Shown piece by piece: positions 10,681-23,299 of a stretch of 64,000 bases of DNA. The translations under genes and the position numbers were made by a program. The notes below the pieces were generated by a model. The model ran no database searches. It was not told where the DNA came from and worked only from the letters and a program-made list of their open reading frames with translations. Each line of letters begins with the position of its first letter. The stretch's first letter is position 1. This DNA is from Pseudisothecium myosuroides. Its lineage: Eukaryota; Streptophyta; Bryopsida; Hypnales; Lembophyllaceae. The stretch is taken from contig OX637290.1 in the NCBI GenBank assembly GCA_951799445.1, positions 1,428,501 through 1,492,500 on the forward strand, given 5' to 3'.

Positions 10681-11646
10681 TTAATTCCTAAAGGATTGAG
10701 GCTTTTTCCATCAAAAAACACTCAAAATTGCCATTTCTATTGCGAAGAGCAAAAAACTTTAATTTTTTTTTTGCATGTCTAACTGTAGGATGTTATACTA
10801 GACTAGTATAAATATGTATGGAAGAAATTTCAGAAACTTTTGACCACCTAGATTGTAAGATATTTGCAATCAAAGTAAAGAAAACAAGTTTTTCTTGAGG
10901 TTTTTTTACACCTTGTTTGACTAGATTTTTTGGCTTTGAATCTTCTTAACTTAAATTTTTTGTGCTACTAATTTTGATTTTCTTACTTCTTATGTTGAGT
11001 ATTGGAGTTGAAATTTTTTTTTTTTAAATTCTGGAAAAAAAATCTTAATTTTCACTCATTAAAAAATTATTAAGCAAAAGTAGACTCAAGAATGAAGGAA
11101 AAATGAAACCATTAATAGCTTTAAGATGGAATTGAAACACAATAATCCCAACAACAAGATTTTTCTAGAAAGAAAATTTAACCATGTCTTGCAATTTCTT
11201 TTGAAAAGTTGTAAAAATTGCATTAAAAAATGAATTCTATGAGTTATTTTATCAAGAAGATTTTTAGATTGCCCCAAAAACTAAGATTGTCCATAAATTT
11301 CTCATTTTGAATTGAATCACAAGTCACAAGTCCAAATTGAATGAATCAAAGCTTCACGTGTAGATAAAAATATAATATTTCAGGACAAGTTTGTTTTTTA
11401 AATTATTTTGACTTTTAGTGATTTTTTGTGTTGCCCACCAATCTCTGTTCTTGGCTTATTGTGCCATAACTTTTGCTCTCGGGGACCGATTGAAATAAAA
11501 ATTATATATCCATAAAGCTCTTGTAGAATCACACCTCCTCAAGGAGTTTCAAAAACATTCACTACAAATTTTGACAATAGGAACCTACTTGGAGTCCTAG
11601 ACCCAAATTGGCCCCCGAGGAGACAAACAATCCTGTAAGGAGTTAA
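10681..11646. mobile_element. TTAA-flanked non-autonomous element, copy C (966 bp)
   Basis: The left end TTAATTCCTAAAGGATTGAGG and right end CAATCCTGTAAGGAGTTAA are decayed versions of the family ends. The interior keeps family words, such as CTCAAAATTGCCATTTCTATTGC near the left and GGGGACCGATTGAAATAAAA near the right, in the same orientation as copies B and D. It is more diverged than B and D, so probably an older insertion. There is no transposase frame. Confidence 0.7.
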
Positions 11647-13620
11647 AATCATTCAAACACTCTATGCTCCGTGTTGCCTATATATATGATTAAATTTAAA
11701 AAAATCTCATAGATAAAATCACTCATATCTTCTATGACTCTATAAGTAAGAAAATTTCTAAATCTTTTGTATAGAATTGAAATTGTCTTGAATTTTCAAA
11801 GTGAAGGTGAAGAGAAACCATTCAACCTACAAAATTATACAAATGAAAAGATCTAAGAATTTCACCATTGATAAATATTATAGTAAATAAATATTATAGT
11901 ATCCATCTTTCTTAGTTGTAGGTATTGTTTAAATTTTTCTCAAGGATTTATTTACATTTTAAGTCCAATGGCCTTCAATCAAATTGCCACTATCACATTA
12001 AATATAACCTCCATATGATTGGTCAATCAAATTTGGATATTTTCATATGTAAAAAAGTTTTTTTAGGTATTTAAGTTTCAAAAGTTTTGGTAGAGAATCA
12101 AACAATTGCAATATTTTTAAAAATAATGTGAATTTTTTTATTAAAACTGTGATGCATGCTCAAATACATGTTAGAGTGATTTGGGATACTTACCAAAAAT
12201 GAAGGTCATAATGACATTCCATTTTTTATTTAAATCTAAAATCATTTATAAATAAAATATAAAAATAAAAAATACACAATATAATTGTATAATTTAATTT
12301 TAGCAAGTAGAGTTTGCAATTGCAATAATTCATTGAGTTTTTGAATGTGTCCTAATTTTAAAAAATGAAATCAAAATAACATTTGTAAGGCTTCAATTTT
12401 GAGCTTAAATCAAATGTTAATAATAGATGATGTAAATTCACAATCAAGTTTTACTAAGGCCCACCTTGCAGGCTACCTTGTTTTGGGATAGAAGGATCTT
12501 TAATCCTTCATGGTATATGAGGACAAAATTTACCCTCTTTGAATTTTTGATTGCAAATTTGGAGGATTAGAAAAAATCTCATAAATGCTTAAACTAAGTT
12601 ATTGAGAGTGAGATGTGGACATAGCTATGAAATTCTTTGATTTTCAAAAATTTTGAATGTGTAATGTTGTAAAATTAAATTATTAAATTAAATCTTATAC
12701 AAAGATTGGATAGACAAGATTTTGGAACAAGCCCTTGTGACATGAGTTGTATAAATGGAAGAAATCTACATTTTATACAACTTGAGGCAAATAGAGAACC
12801 TTATTTTGATTGGAAGAAGAGATAATTCAACATCTCCTCTATAATGTTGAAATTGGTGCACCCATGCATCTAATTTTGGAGATTAAATTTTTTTAAAATA
12901 AGATGATCCCAATTTCTTTTGGAAATGTTGCAAAAGAAAAATCTAAAACATCTATCTTTGGATTTTAAGAAATGTCATGCACGTATTTTTGTTTATGTTG
13001 TAGGATCCAATTGATTTGATTTTGGTTATATTACACCTTGATATTTGAAGATGTATAATACTCTAAGAGATATTTATTTGTTTCATTTAAAAAAATCTAA
13101 AATGAATTCACTTGTTCTTGATCTTTAATCCAATTTTGTTCTAAAAAAGAAGATTTTACATTTGCATAAATCTTCTATCTCAAAAGACATGTCAATTTTC
13201 TTATTTTTAAAGAAATCGATCATGCAAAGTTGTTATCAATTATAAATCCAACAATCCATATTTTCCACAATCAATTCCATGCATACTAGTTAAACTCATT
13301 TATACTTTTCATACGTTATTGGACCTACTTCATTTTCAAAAAACACAATTTTATGGCTGACATCATAAACAAGAACATAAAACCAAAAATTGCCAAGATA
13401 CAATAGAGAAGTACCTTTGTGATCTATGGATGAAGCATTTTCATTTGTAGAAAAGTCAAAGATATCACATTCAATAAGGGGTCACCATCTATAACAAATA
13501 GATCTAAGGAATTACTCTCTATAAAGCATTAGATGAGAATTCTCATTCAATTCCTTCATTTGACATCATTCATGAGGTACATACATTCTAGCATTGGCAT
13601 CATTCAATGGACCAAATGAC
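11647..13620. other. AT-rich intergenic DNA
   Basis: No gene longer than about 60 codons and no recognised repeat ends. Composition is strongly A+T. Confidence 0.6.
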
Positions 13621-13629
13621 TATTCAATA

Positions 13630-14168
13630 TACAACGGAAATCTTGGGCTTAAAGTCAATTTTCGTTGGATTTCATTAGATTTTGACACAAGGCACCTCCT
13701 TGATGGGAATACAATTTTATTTCCAACCAATTGCCCGGATCAAAAGTTATGCTGCTCTGAGCTTTTTGAGCAATCTAGGTAACTTTTGGGCAGCCTGTGC
13801 AAAATTCTTTTTCTATTTCTCAAATTTAGTAGATATATAAATAAAACTAACTGACTAATATGATGTAGAATGCAAATGTAAAAAAAACCCATGAAAAGTA
13901 TAATAATCTCATTCTATGAGAAGTTAAAGTTTATTGATCCAATTAGGCCAGGTCAAAAGAAACTTTTTCTTCTAGCTTCAAATGTTATAATCTTTCAATT
14001 TGTATAGTCAAAGTTTCTAAATTTTTTCCACACATTTCCATTGTAATCTAGTACAAATTTGTACAGTTGACTTTAAAAAAAAAAAGACTTCCATTTTTTT
14101 CTCACTGCCTAAAAAAGTAGGAGTTTATAGAAATTTTTGCCAAAATGTGCCTTGGTCCTTTAGGGTTC
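13630..14168. mobile_element. Degraded copy of the TTAA element family
   Basis: Family words occur in order: ATTGCCCGGATCAAAAGTTATG (about 13731), a TCTAGCTTCAAATG stretch (about 13970), and the terminal phrase CCTTGGTCCTTTAGGG (about 14149-14165), where the last TTAA has become TTCAA. Orientation is that of copy A. The left end is not identifiable. Confidence 0.5.
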
Positions 14169-14169
14169 A

Positions 14170-15220
14170 AAAAGGTATTTCAAACCCGTTTGTCTCCTTT
14201 AAGACTTTCAAAAAATTACTAGAGCAATTGCACTTTAAAAACAATGCAAATTAATGCAAATTGCAATGTTGTTTAGCAAGAAATGGAGATCATTGAAGCT
14301 AATATGTCTATATGGTCTAAATTCCAAATGCTCTGGGCTCTCTTAGGGTTGCTTCATACTATAGTGAAGAAGTACACCAATCAATCAAGAAGCTTTGGCC
14401 AAGACATGGCTATTGGAAGAAACCGGTAGGATGTTGGATAAGATGGAAAGACAATATAATAATGCCATAGAAGTCTTAGCAAGTTGTAGTGTAAACACCA
14501 ATCAAATATTATTCCTAACAACTCTACATATTAAAGTCTACCAGCCAACTTTAGTAAGAGGAGAGTTTTGTTTGGTTGTAATAAAAATTGTAAACCCTAA
14601 TGGTCCCTATGGACATATTTTGTATGTTTGAGTGTTGTTATACTTGAACTTTGAGAACTATAACTTTTGCATTTGATTTTCAGATTCAATAAAATTTATT
14701 GGAAAGATTCATCTATTTGTTTATTTTGTGTGGTAAATTTTCAAATCAATCCAATATGTATTGAATTTTTAAGAATCATACATTCAAGTACATGGGGTTC
14801 AATTTTAGTTCACCAAATTGCATTTTGATGGCTGCAACTTTGGGGCTTGTTTCTCCTTCATCCAATGTTTATTTGCAATAAAAATTATAGATTTAATGTA
14901 CCCTTGAAGTCTACTTATTGTAGTAAAATTTTCATTTCATTCCAAGTTCTTATATGGAGTGTTCTTTTGGAAATGGTAGTTGTGGTTTGTAGTCATAACA
15001 ATGAACGTTGGTGAATCAAAACAAAATTCCGCGCACTAAAATGGTTTCAAGAAATTCAATACATTTGTAATCATTTTTAATATTTACTAAAAAAACTAAA
15101 AGACATAATTCCTCAACAAGTTCTACTGAATTTGGACACTAGCTGCAAAAGTTACAGCTCATCAAAATTGACAGTAGTCCAAAAATGTCACAAATAATAT
15201 TTTAATGAAGTTGGAGTTTT
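14170..15220. other. AT-rich intergenic DNA
   Basis: A 78-codon frame at 14395-14631 has no recognised motif. I see nothing else. Confidence 0.5.
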
Positions 15221-15583
15221 CTACATTACAAAGTTTAGACCCTACGATTTGGCAACAATTATCGTGCGGTTGTCGTTGTTTCATGGGTTCGTACCATAAT
15301 CGCACTGACTCAGTGTATTTTTACGCACTAAATCAGTGCGAAAACAATTAATATCAATAGCGTATGGTTTATGTACTTTAACTATACAATTGTTGTGTCA
15401 AAACTGCACAGCAATCATATAGTTAAAGTACATAAACCGTATGCTATTGATATTCATTGTTTTCACACTGATTCAGTGCGTAAAAATACACTGAGTCAGT
15501 GCGATTATGGTACGAACCTATGAGACAATGATAACCGCACGATAATTGTTGCCAAATCGTAGGGTCTAAACTTTGTGATGTAG
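15221..15583. mobile_element. Near-perfect foldback element (363 bp)
   Basis: The two arms (about 170 bases each) are almost exact reverse complements: CTACATTACAAAGTTTAGAC at 15221 mirrors GTCTAAACTTTGTGATGTAG ending at 15583. Both arms contain CACTGACTCAGTG-type palindromes. The short centre is near 15390-15415. The transcript would fold into one long hairpin. A diverged relative is at 37829-38090. It is most simply a recently inserted MITE. Confidence 0.85.
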
Positions 15584-18500
15584 AGGCCAAATTTCTTGTT
15601 TGAGAGGTTGGTTGAGGGCACCCAAGAAACATGACTTCTAGAGAATGCCCTTAACAAAAAATTCTACCACGTACACAATCATGTTATTTTTTCATGCATG
15701 CTTACAGTTCTCCATTGGACAAGTCTTGACTATAGTGTACACCCAAATTAGTGAAGAACACAATTTGCTTCAATCATAATGCTCCAATCCCTACAATTCT
15801 TAACCGGTACACTTTTGCTTCATAGAATAAAGCAGCCTTTAATACGCTCAAATTTTTTAGGGACTGTACTGGAGAAGAATGTTTGGGACTAATTAGGGAG
15901 TCTCTTGTCATGTTGACTATTAGGGCCAACCAAATAGCACAGAAGTCAATTGGTGCACCTCCATAGCTACAAAGAAGCTTTATAGCTTTGTGACGGACAA
16001 ATTCTTGATCACCCAATTTAGAGTTAAAATTAGAGGTTGCGAGAGTCCTAGTGCCAGCTTTAGAGCCCTGGCCTTCGAGTGGTGAGATGCGCGACGCGGT
16101 TGTGTGATCACGGTGATCGCAACGATTTGAATTGTCAGCGGACAATTACAATTAGTTTCTGACCGACGTCCAAGATTGAGGAGTTGCAGTGGCGAACACG
16201 TCGAGCCGCGAAGTAAGCTTTGCTCAAATCGTGCGGATCGCGGAGTCTAGGAAGAAAATCAATGGATCTGTGATGCATCAGTCATTGCTTGTTGACGCTC
16301 AGAATTATTCCAGATATACCAATCAGGATTAGTAAATCAGGACTCTTTGTTGAACAATTAAGTGAGCTGCGTCAGAAAATACTATCATGTCACATATGTT
16401 GAACATATATGTCCTCTTTTGAAATCTGGTGTTCCTACTTCCTAGTTCTCAGATTGGAGCTCACACAAGTCTCTGAAAAATAAAATGTACTGTCTCACAG
16501 TCTCACTTTTGTTTTCTTGTAGACAATGAGTTAGCTTGTTGCGATTTTGAGATCAATTTTCTGATCATGCAAGCGTGCAATGAATTTCATTGCTCTGGCT
16601 AAAGGTGGCTAAAGGTGGCAGATGAAATTCTTTAATATTAGATTTCCCCGTTTTCTAGGCCATATCCAGTTCAAACTCACTCAGTACTCCTAGATCCCAT
16701 TCTATCATGGCACCCGAAATTGCAATACAAGTGTTATAAAATAAAAAATTGTTGGGTGAAAAGATGGACCCCTTCTCAGTTCTCCGCCTGCTTTCAATGG
16801 TGATTAAGGAGCTCATTGTTGTCAAGCTTTTGAGGCATTTTAATGCTGCATCATCATGAATTTTCGATGAATTGGCATCACAGCCTCCGTCACAATGTAA
16901 TCCTTGGTACGAGCATTGACCAATTCAAATGTCTTCAGTTGGGATTGATTTTCTGATCGAATTTCTGATTTTCAAGTAGCGTGTGATGAATCGTTTTGCG
17001 GAAATGGACAATTCCGGACAATTATACATGGGCAACTAATTCTACAAGCACTTTCCGATAATATACAATAAAGGCATAGTCGTTTTTCTTTGATTAGTTC
17101 ACCCAAATCAATAGAATGTGTACGCAGAAGCTTTGGTATGACCGCATTACATCGATTTTGGAGTAAAATTTGTTTATACAGAGTGAAGCCGAGATGCACA
17201 ACAAATTTTCCATAAGTCTCTTGGTTTCCTCCTCCTGGGGAATTAGCGCGTTGTATGCACCGCGCAATTTGGTTTCAATTTTCTGGATGCGTATCATTGA
17301 TTTATCCTGGGCTTTGCATTGAACTTTATCCTTGGTGTGAATTACGGAGATCAGTTATGCAAACTGATCTCAAATGATGGACAGGTGCAAGAGATTAGAA
17401 TGTCAATTTCATTAAATTGTTGGAATTCCACAACTTAGGGACTTAACCCTATTTTCAGGGCGTTCTGCCTGAAACGTAAATCAATATCAATCCTAGTTTA
17501 TACACCTTCATGTACATAGGAAGTGTCACAGAATCATGCAAAAACAACACTGAGTAGGAGTAATGCTTAAACCAAGTACAGCATATGCTGATTGCATTAT
17601 AATTTTCATGTAGTTTGACTGTATTAAAAGGCCTATCGTAGATCTTGATTTAATTCCGTGAAAGGGGGCATGATTAGGGGAGTCCATGCCTCAGTCACTG
17701 TCATTCAGAGTTATCGAACATGGAGAGGACTGTTACAGGGGATCGAATTTAACGGTATATCAATTGTGCAATAACCCTTTCATGTGCAAAAATCCTGTAC
17801 GACTTACTCAGCAAGTGCAATCCAAGTTTTGCTCAAATATACTCCAGGTGACCGTTTCGACTCCCATATTGTTTGCAAACCTGAAAACTTGTGGATATTT
17901 CATCTGCATTCTCGCAGGGCGCAGGTATCGTTCATCCGCCAGTCACCTAAGTCGGGGTAAGCAGGACAGTGGGGACCTGAGGCTCTAAGCAGGGCCCGGC
18001 GGAGGCATGTGGAGGGCCTGTCAGCTCCAAACACGGAGTCCGCAGTGCTGTCCGGTCGTAGGATTGGGCGGAGCTGCAGATGTTGAGGGAGGCACCGCGT
18101 GAGGCGGGCAACCGAGCAGCGCTCACTCCCCGCTCTTTGTGGTGGAGGGATTTCGGGCCTGAATGCTCTTCGGTGAATTACCCTGCAAGGCTAGCTTTCA
18201 AGGACCACTATCCTTTTGTGTAAATATCACACTTGAGAAAAATCCAATGTGGATGAATATAAATTTGAAGAAGTCGATTTCAAACGAATTGGCATCAATA
18301 CGTCCTACAAGCTTGGTAGCTTAGGAAGCTTCCATTTGAAATAGAGTTCTGCTGAATTCGAAGAACACTAATCTTAATCACTTGTTTGTATGATGAACAA
18401 GAACATGACTAGCATACTGAGCATCTAGCTAAGCCTCCGACAAACATATTGGCCGCACATTAGAGGAGTAACAAACCCAAGTGTATTTCATCAAGGTTAA

Positions 18501-19405
18501 AGTACAAAGCTGTGGCTTTTGAGCTCCCACTACTTGCAGTTATTCATTCACCCACTTTGAATTTGATTACAGTAAAAAGTAACTGGTCGGATTTTGAGCT
18601 AAACAGATGTAAGCTTTGATACGCAATGCTTCAAGATCAACAAATTGGGTGAAGCCTTCACCAACAAGGTGGAAAAAACAGTAGTCGTGGCAGATGGCAC
18701 ATTAGGCCAGTAAGCTTGAGTTCTAACACTTGAACCTCTGCAATTAAGATTCCAGTACTAAATTAAGTAGCATAAATTGAAATATCACATCCGAAAGATA
18801 ATCCAAAAAGCAAATCTCCATGCTGCAGGTTACCCCTAAGCTTTGTGTACCGCTTCCAGAATTTTCCTAACTCAATGTTTGGGACCTTGTGTGATGAGCT
18901 ATTTTTCAAACATTACCATCATCTCCGCAGACAGCCTCTGTCGAAGGGAGCAGTAGCTTACAGCTGCCCCCATTTTCACCTCCTAATGATATATCAAGCC
19001 TCCCCCAACATAAGCTTAAGTGACTGATGCTAATCTGCTGATCAGTTTGAACTGCAAATCATGACACTTTCCGCCCAAATAATTTCTGGACAGCTTCGTC
19101 ACTTGCAGGCTCTAAGCAACAGATTCATGTGAGAAATTGCCTCCCTCCCCTCGAAGCTTTCGTCTCTTTTGAATCGTGTGTCTATTGAGAAATCGATTTG
19201 AGAATCGGATTATGTAGGATTAAAGTTGAGAAGGCTCTATTTTGGGTTTTATTATTCTATCATCAGTTGCGTCCGTTGCTTTTGGGGTGATTTTGCTAAC
19301 TTCATCCATTCTGAAATGAGCAATACTTTGCAGATTATTCCAATATTTTTTTTCAAAATTGCAACAAATATGCTCCTTGGTAGAAAGCTCTTCACCTATG
19401 TCCCT
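15584..19405. other. Mixed-composition intergenic stretch with possible gene relics
   Basis: Most of this shows no convincing gene. Two GC-richer islands stand out. At about 16040-16340 a + frame of about 50 codons ends at 16332 and includes SFAQIVRIAESRKKINGS. At about 17920-18190 GC is the highest of the region, with a frame containing WRDFGPECSSVNYPARL. Neither resembles a family I know and neither has an upstream ATG exon I could join. A minus-strand frame of 123 codons (15774-16145) is equally anonymous. They may be exons of an unrecognised gene, a pseudogene or an old element. Confidence 0.35.
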
Positions 19406-20992
19406 TTAACCCCTAAATGCCCAAGGCCTTTTTTGAACTTCTAGGATCCTGCTCTAAATTGAACAAAAAGCCAACATTTTGATAAGTTGTACGGAGTATC
19501 ATTTTTTGGAATTGTAACCGTACAAATTCAAACTAGACATGTTAGAGGTCACATAGGAAAAGAAAACACAACAATATCACTTAACCCCTAAAGGACCAAG
19601 GCATTTCCAGGCTCCAAAATCACTGAAAACTGCCATTTCTGCTGCGATCGCTCCCTAAACCGAAAAAAACTTTTTTTTAGAATCTAACCGTAGGATCTTA
19701 TACTTCACTTGTCTCACATCATGTGGTAAAAATTTCAAGAAATTTGACCGTTCCGATTGGAAGATATTAGCATTCAAAGTTGGAAAAAAAAGTTTTTTTG
19801 AATTGTTTCCTGCAATTTCAGATGACTTTGACGGCCATTTGTGGATTTTTTTTGCACTACACAACTGAAAGTTGTAATTTTTTATGTTGAACATTTGAGT
19901 TGAGAGTCGGGGAAAAAAATTTCAGAATGTCAAACCTTGATTTTCACATATAAAAAAATTGTTAAATAGAAGTAGGTCCAAAATTGAACGAAACACTAAA
20001 TTGTTAATAGCTCTTAGGTGGAATTAAAACAACATAATCCCAACGGTGGGATTGTTCTTGCAAACAAACTTGACCTCGTCAAAAAAAAAAATTGAAAAAA
20101 ATTGAAAATTGCATTCAAAAATGAATTCTATAAGTGTTTTTTTTTAAGATGCTTAAATTGCCCGAAAAACAAGATTGTCCATAACTTTCTCATTCTGAGT
20201 CCAAATAGAATGAATCAAAGCTTCAAATGTAGACATAAACATGATCTTTGAGGAAAAAAAAATCTTTTAAAAGAAATTATTTTCCTGTTTTTTTTTTCTG
20301 CCCGCCGAACTGTTTTTTTGCTTTAGGATGGCATATCATTTGCTCCCGGGCACCGATTGAAAAAAAAATTATATTTCTAGAAAGCTAATGTGATTCCCTA
20401 TCTTCAAAAAAAGTTTCAAAAAATCAAGTCAAAATTTCAGGTCGCATGAGCCTGCCCGAAATCTCAAGTGTCCCCCGAGGGGACTTTGGTCCTTTAGGGG
20501 TTAAATGAATTGAAAGATTATAATGTTTGAACATGAGGGGGTTAAAATTGCAAAAATGACTTGAAGTCTTTCTATCCTCTTTTCACATGCCAAATCTAAA
20601 AAGTTGGTCAACAAAAAAATATGAGGTTAAAGGACGTAACATGCATAACCCCAATCAATTTACAGCTTTTCAAAATTTACTCTACAATTTTTTTAAATGA
20701 ATTTCTAATGTGATTTTTCCTCCAAGATCTAGTGTATTTGAGGCTCATTTCCAAGAGCCCTCAACACTAAGGAAAATAAAGTCAAGATTGCAATGGGTAC
20801 CTTTGTACAAAATCTTGAATAGAAAAATCATAATCAATCAATTTCAAAATCAGATTTTTGGCGCTAAAACTAGACTCCAAAAAGAATTTTTCAAAAATAT
20901 AAATTACTAAAAATAGAAACTTGGTTAGGTTTTATTTAACTTCAAAGTTTTGTCGACACCAAAATTTGGTGCCTCGGGCATTTCGGGATTAA
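19406..20992. mobile_element. TTAA-flanked element containing a nested TTAA element
   Basis: The left end TTAACCCCTAAATGCCCAAGG at 19406 pairs with the right end CCTCGGGCATTTCGGGATTAA at 20972-20992. Inside it lies the complete copy D (19581-20504), so the outer element is about 660 bases without it. Its right half is shared with position 1-337. Outer and inner elements share the terminal motif but not their interiors, so they are two subfamilies. Confidence 0.7.
19581..20504. mobile_element. TTAA-flanked non-autonomous element, copy D (924 bp)
   Basis: It begins TTAACCCCTAAAGGACCAAGG and ends CTTTGGTCCTTTAGGGGTTAA, one of the best preserved pairs of ends in the window. The interior is co-linear with copy A in reverse orientation over most of its length, including the GCCATTTGTGGATTTTTTTTGC and GCATGAGCCTGCCCGAAATC regions. 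It is inserted in the outer element at 19406-20992. There is no transposase frame. Confidence 0.8.
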
Positions 20993-21299
20993 GAGCACCT
21001 TGATCAGTAACAACCTTAGATTCAATACAACATCTCACTACAATAGGCCCTAGATCCTTTTAGAAGATGGACAACTGCGTACCTACACCCAAAATCACAC
21101 CCTACCTAAATCCGCCATCATCACTTTATGTACATCTCCAAAATAAATATGCAAATATGTTGAAGAAACGATTTTAGAAAATGTACCAAGAAATTTTTTG
21201 ACCTTTTGTTACTTTTGCATACGTAATCCAAATGTTGTATTCTTCGATGCATTGAAATCTCCTTTCACTTGCCAACAAGAAAATAAGAAAATTTGATAA

Positions 21300-21348
21300 A
21301 TATAATAATAATAATGATAATAATAATAAAAAAAATAATAATAATAAA
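21300..21348. repeat. AAT-type microsatellite
   Basis: Interrupted AAT/TAA repeats. The orthologous place in the other repeat copy (about 645-662) is much shorter, so the array expanded or contracted after duplication. Confidence 0.85.
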
Positions 21349-21965
21349 AACTACCATGCCTTAAATCAGGTTGTTTGTTTTGTTTAATACGGTGAGATCT
21401 CTAGGCCCATAAAGCCCCCAATCGCATTTTGGGTACCATTGGAAAGCTCTCTGCAAGGAGGGGTGTACGGGCTCTGCTTCATGGCGTTTGGACCTATGAT
21501 GTGAAAGTTATTGAATTTCAAAAAAAATTAAAAATTAAAAATTAAAAAATTAGGTTTACTTTTATTTTGATTGTGGCAACAGCACAGGGCACACTAATAA
21601 AAACTAAGACATAGGATCAAAAAGTGGTGGTTTGGGGGGACCGGGTACCCACCTTAGAGCATCTCTACTCTTTTCCTGAAAAGGGCCCTGTGGTGGAACT
21701 GCAATCCTTTAGGGTTTGCTCACTTCTCCCGTTCCTTAGATTATTGTGAGAGAATTCTTGTCGTGACTTGTTTGCACACTTGATTTGTTATCGGTGCCTA
21801 GCAGTGAACAATGCCACACAGTCAACAATGTTAGATTGTTAATTGATAGACTTGAAATTGAGAACAAATATAAAAATTTGACAGTTTTCCCAACGCTTGA
21901 GGACAAGTATGGCTGGGGAAGTATTGCAGTACAAATCACTTTTTCAATTGGAAAACTCCCGATAA

Positions 21966-22247
21966 GGTAACTACACCCAAAATCACACAGTTATGCAATT
22001 CAACATGGTTTCCAATATTTTCTTGAAAAAACTTTTTGTGGAGTCTTCTTGGTAGTTGAAGGGGATTTTAGATTCTCTTAGAATGCATTTTTTGGACACC
22101 GTGTGAATAAACTACAATTTTTTGAAGTGCTAAAAATAGGTTGTTCTAAAATTGACCCTAAACTCTCATGAATAGTGGAAGTACATTTTAAGCAAGAATA
22201 TCCAGGGGACGATTTTAAGAAAGGGTCGTTTTTAGGTGTAGTTACAT
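21966..22247. mobile_element. Small inverted-repeat element, GTAACTACACC ends (copy 2)
   Basis: The left end GGTAACTACACCC and the right end AGGTGTAGTTAC are inverted repeats. The element is homologous to 1493-1746, and its interior is partly shared. Confidence 0.55.
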
Positions 22248-22360
22248 CATGGAAAGAGTTCCTTGACCAGGAATCGTGTGCTTCTAGAGTTCTAGTGCGC
22301 AATACAGACAAGGGAGAACAGTGATTTCTGGTCACAGCCGAAGAATGGTTCCAAGGCACT

Positions 22361-23290
22361 CTGCCTGTGATGACTCGTCCATGTCAAGCAGCCCGTACAG
22401 TTATCCAAATACTGCTTTGTACACATGTTTTATGGCTGACTAGTGTGGCCCATGGCCAATGACCAATTGACCGCTGAGGCATTCATTTTGGGGCTAAAAA
22501 TTTGCCAGATTTCAACAAAAAAAAATTAGGTCTACATTACACAAGGTAACTCAGTTTTCTCAAATTGGTTGGAGCACCTCACACTAATAATGCTAATTTA
22601 CACTACCATGAATTTACCATATCAATGCACCTTACAAATTCGCATAATTCCAAAATTTGTACAAATAAATTCAATACAAACATTTATGCTCTATTTCAAA
22701 TACTTTGTGAATTATCCTTGAACTTTCATTTGCCTCATTTGCTTTTGTCCAAATTTTTTTCTGAATTTCATCCATGGATTCAGAATAATTAGATGACGTA
22801 CATTCACCCAAAATATAAGTATCCAAACTAATTCAAACTCTCACACTAATTCAAACTCTCGCACTAATTGAATTAGTTGATAGAGTAACAAACATGTAGG
22901 AAAAGTTAAGAAGAAAAATGTAATACTTTTAGCTAGATTTAAAACTACATATTGTTCAAAATTTACCAGAAACTTGAGCAACTGTTGTTAAAACTGAAGT
23001 GAAAAACATTGTGCACAACCCAAACTGGCGGGCTTTCATGGTCCAGAATGTGGCCCACAGTCCATGACCAACCATTCCTTCTTGACCAACCATTCTCCAC
23101 CTCCAAGTATGTAGAAAAATTGAGAACAACAATGCAATGAGGATTTTTTCTTTTTTTTCTTTCTTTTTTTTCTTTTTTTCTTTCTTGAAACACATGGACA
23201 ATTTCCAATGCAACGAGATTTCAAAGAAACAAAAAATGAGTGATGAGCTCCAGGTTCAAAAAAATAAAAATAAAAAATAAAAAAATAAAA
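22361..23290. other. AT-rich intergenic DNA with short tandem repeats
   Basis: Contains a three-unit repeat of the type AATTCAAACTCTCACACT (about 22828-22868) and a pyrimidine-rich tract (23135-23185). ORFs across the tract are simple-sequence artefacts. Confidence 0.6.
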
Positions 23291-23299
23291 AAATAAATG

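Larger units (their letters stand above)
20646..22360. repeat. Right copy of the 1.9-kb dispersed direct repeat
   Basis: Aligns with 1-1930 in direct orientation. It contains an expanded AAT microsatellite at 21300-21348 and lacks the tandem insertion present at 979-1175. It includes the second GTAACTACACC inverted-repeat element (21966-22247). Confidence 0.8.

Noticed and set aside
22956..23224. Lysine-rich minus ORFs of 62-85 codons
   Set aside because: They translate a pyrimidine/purine tract at 23135-23185.
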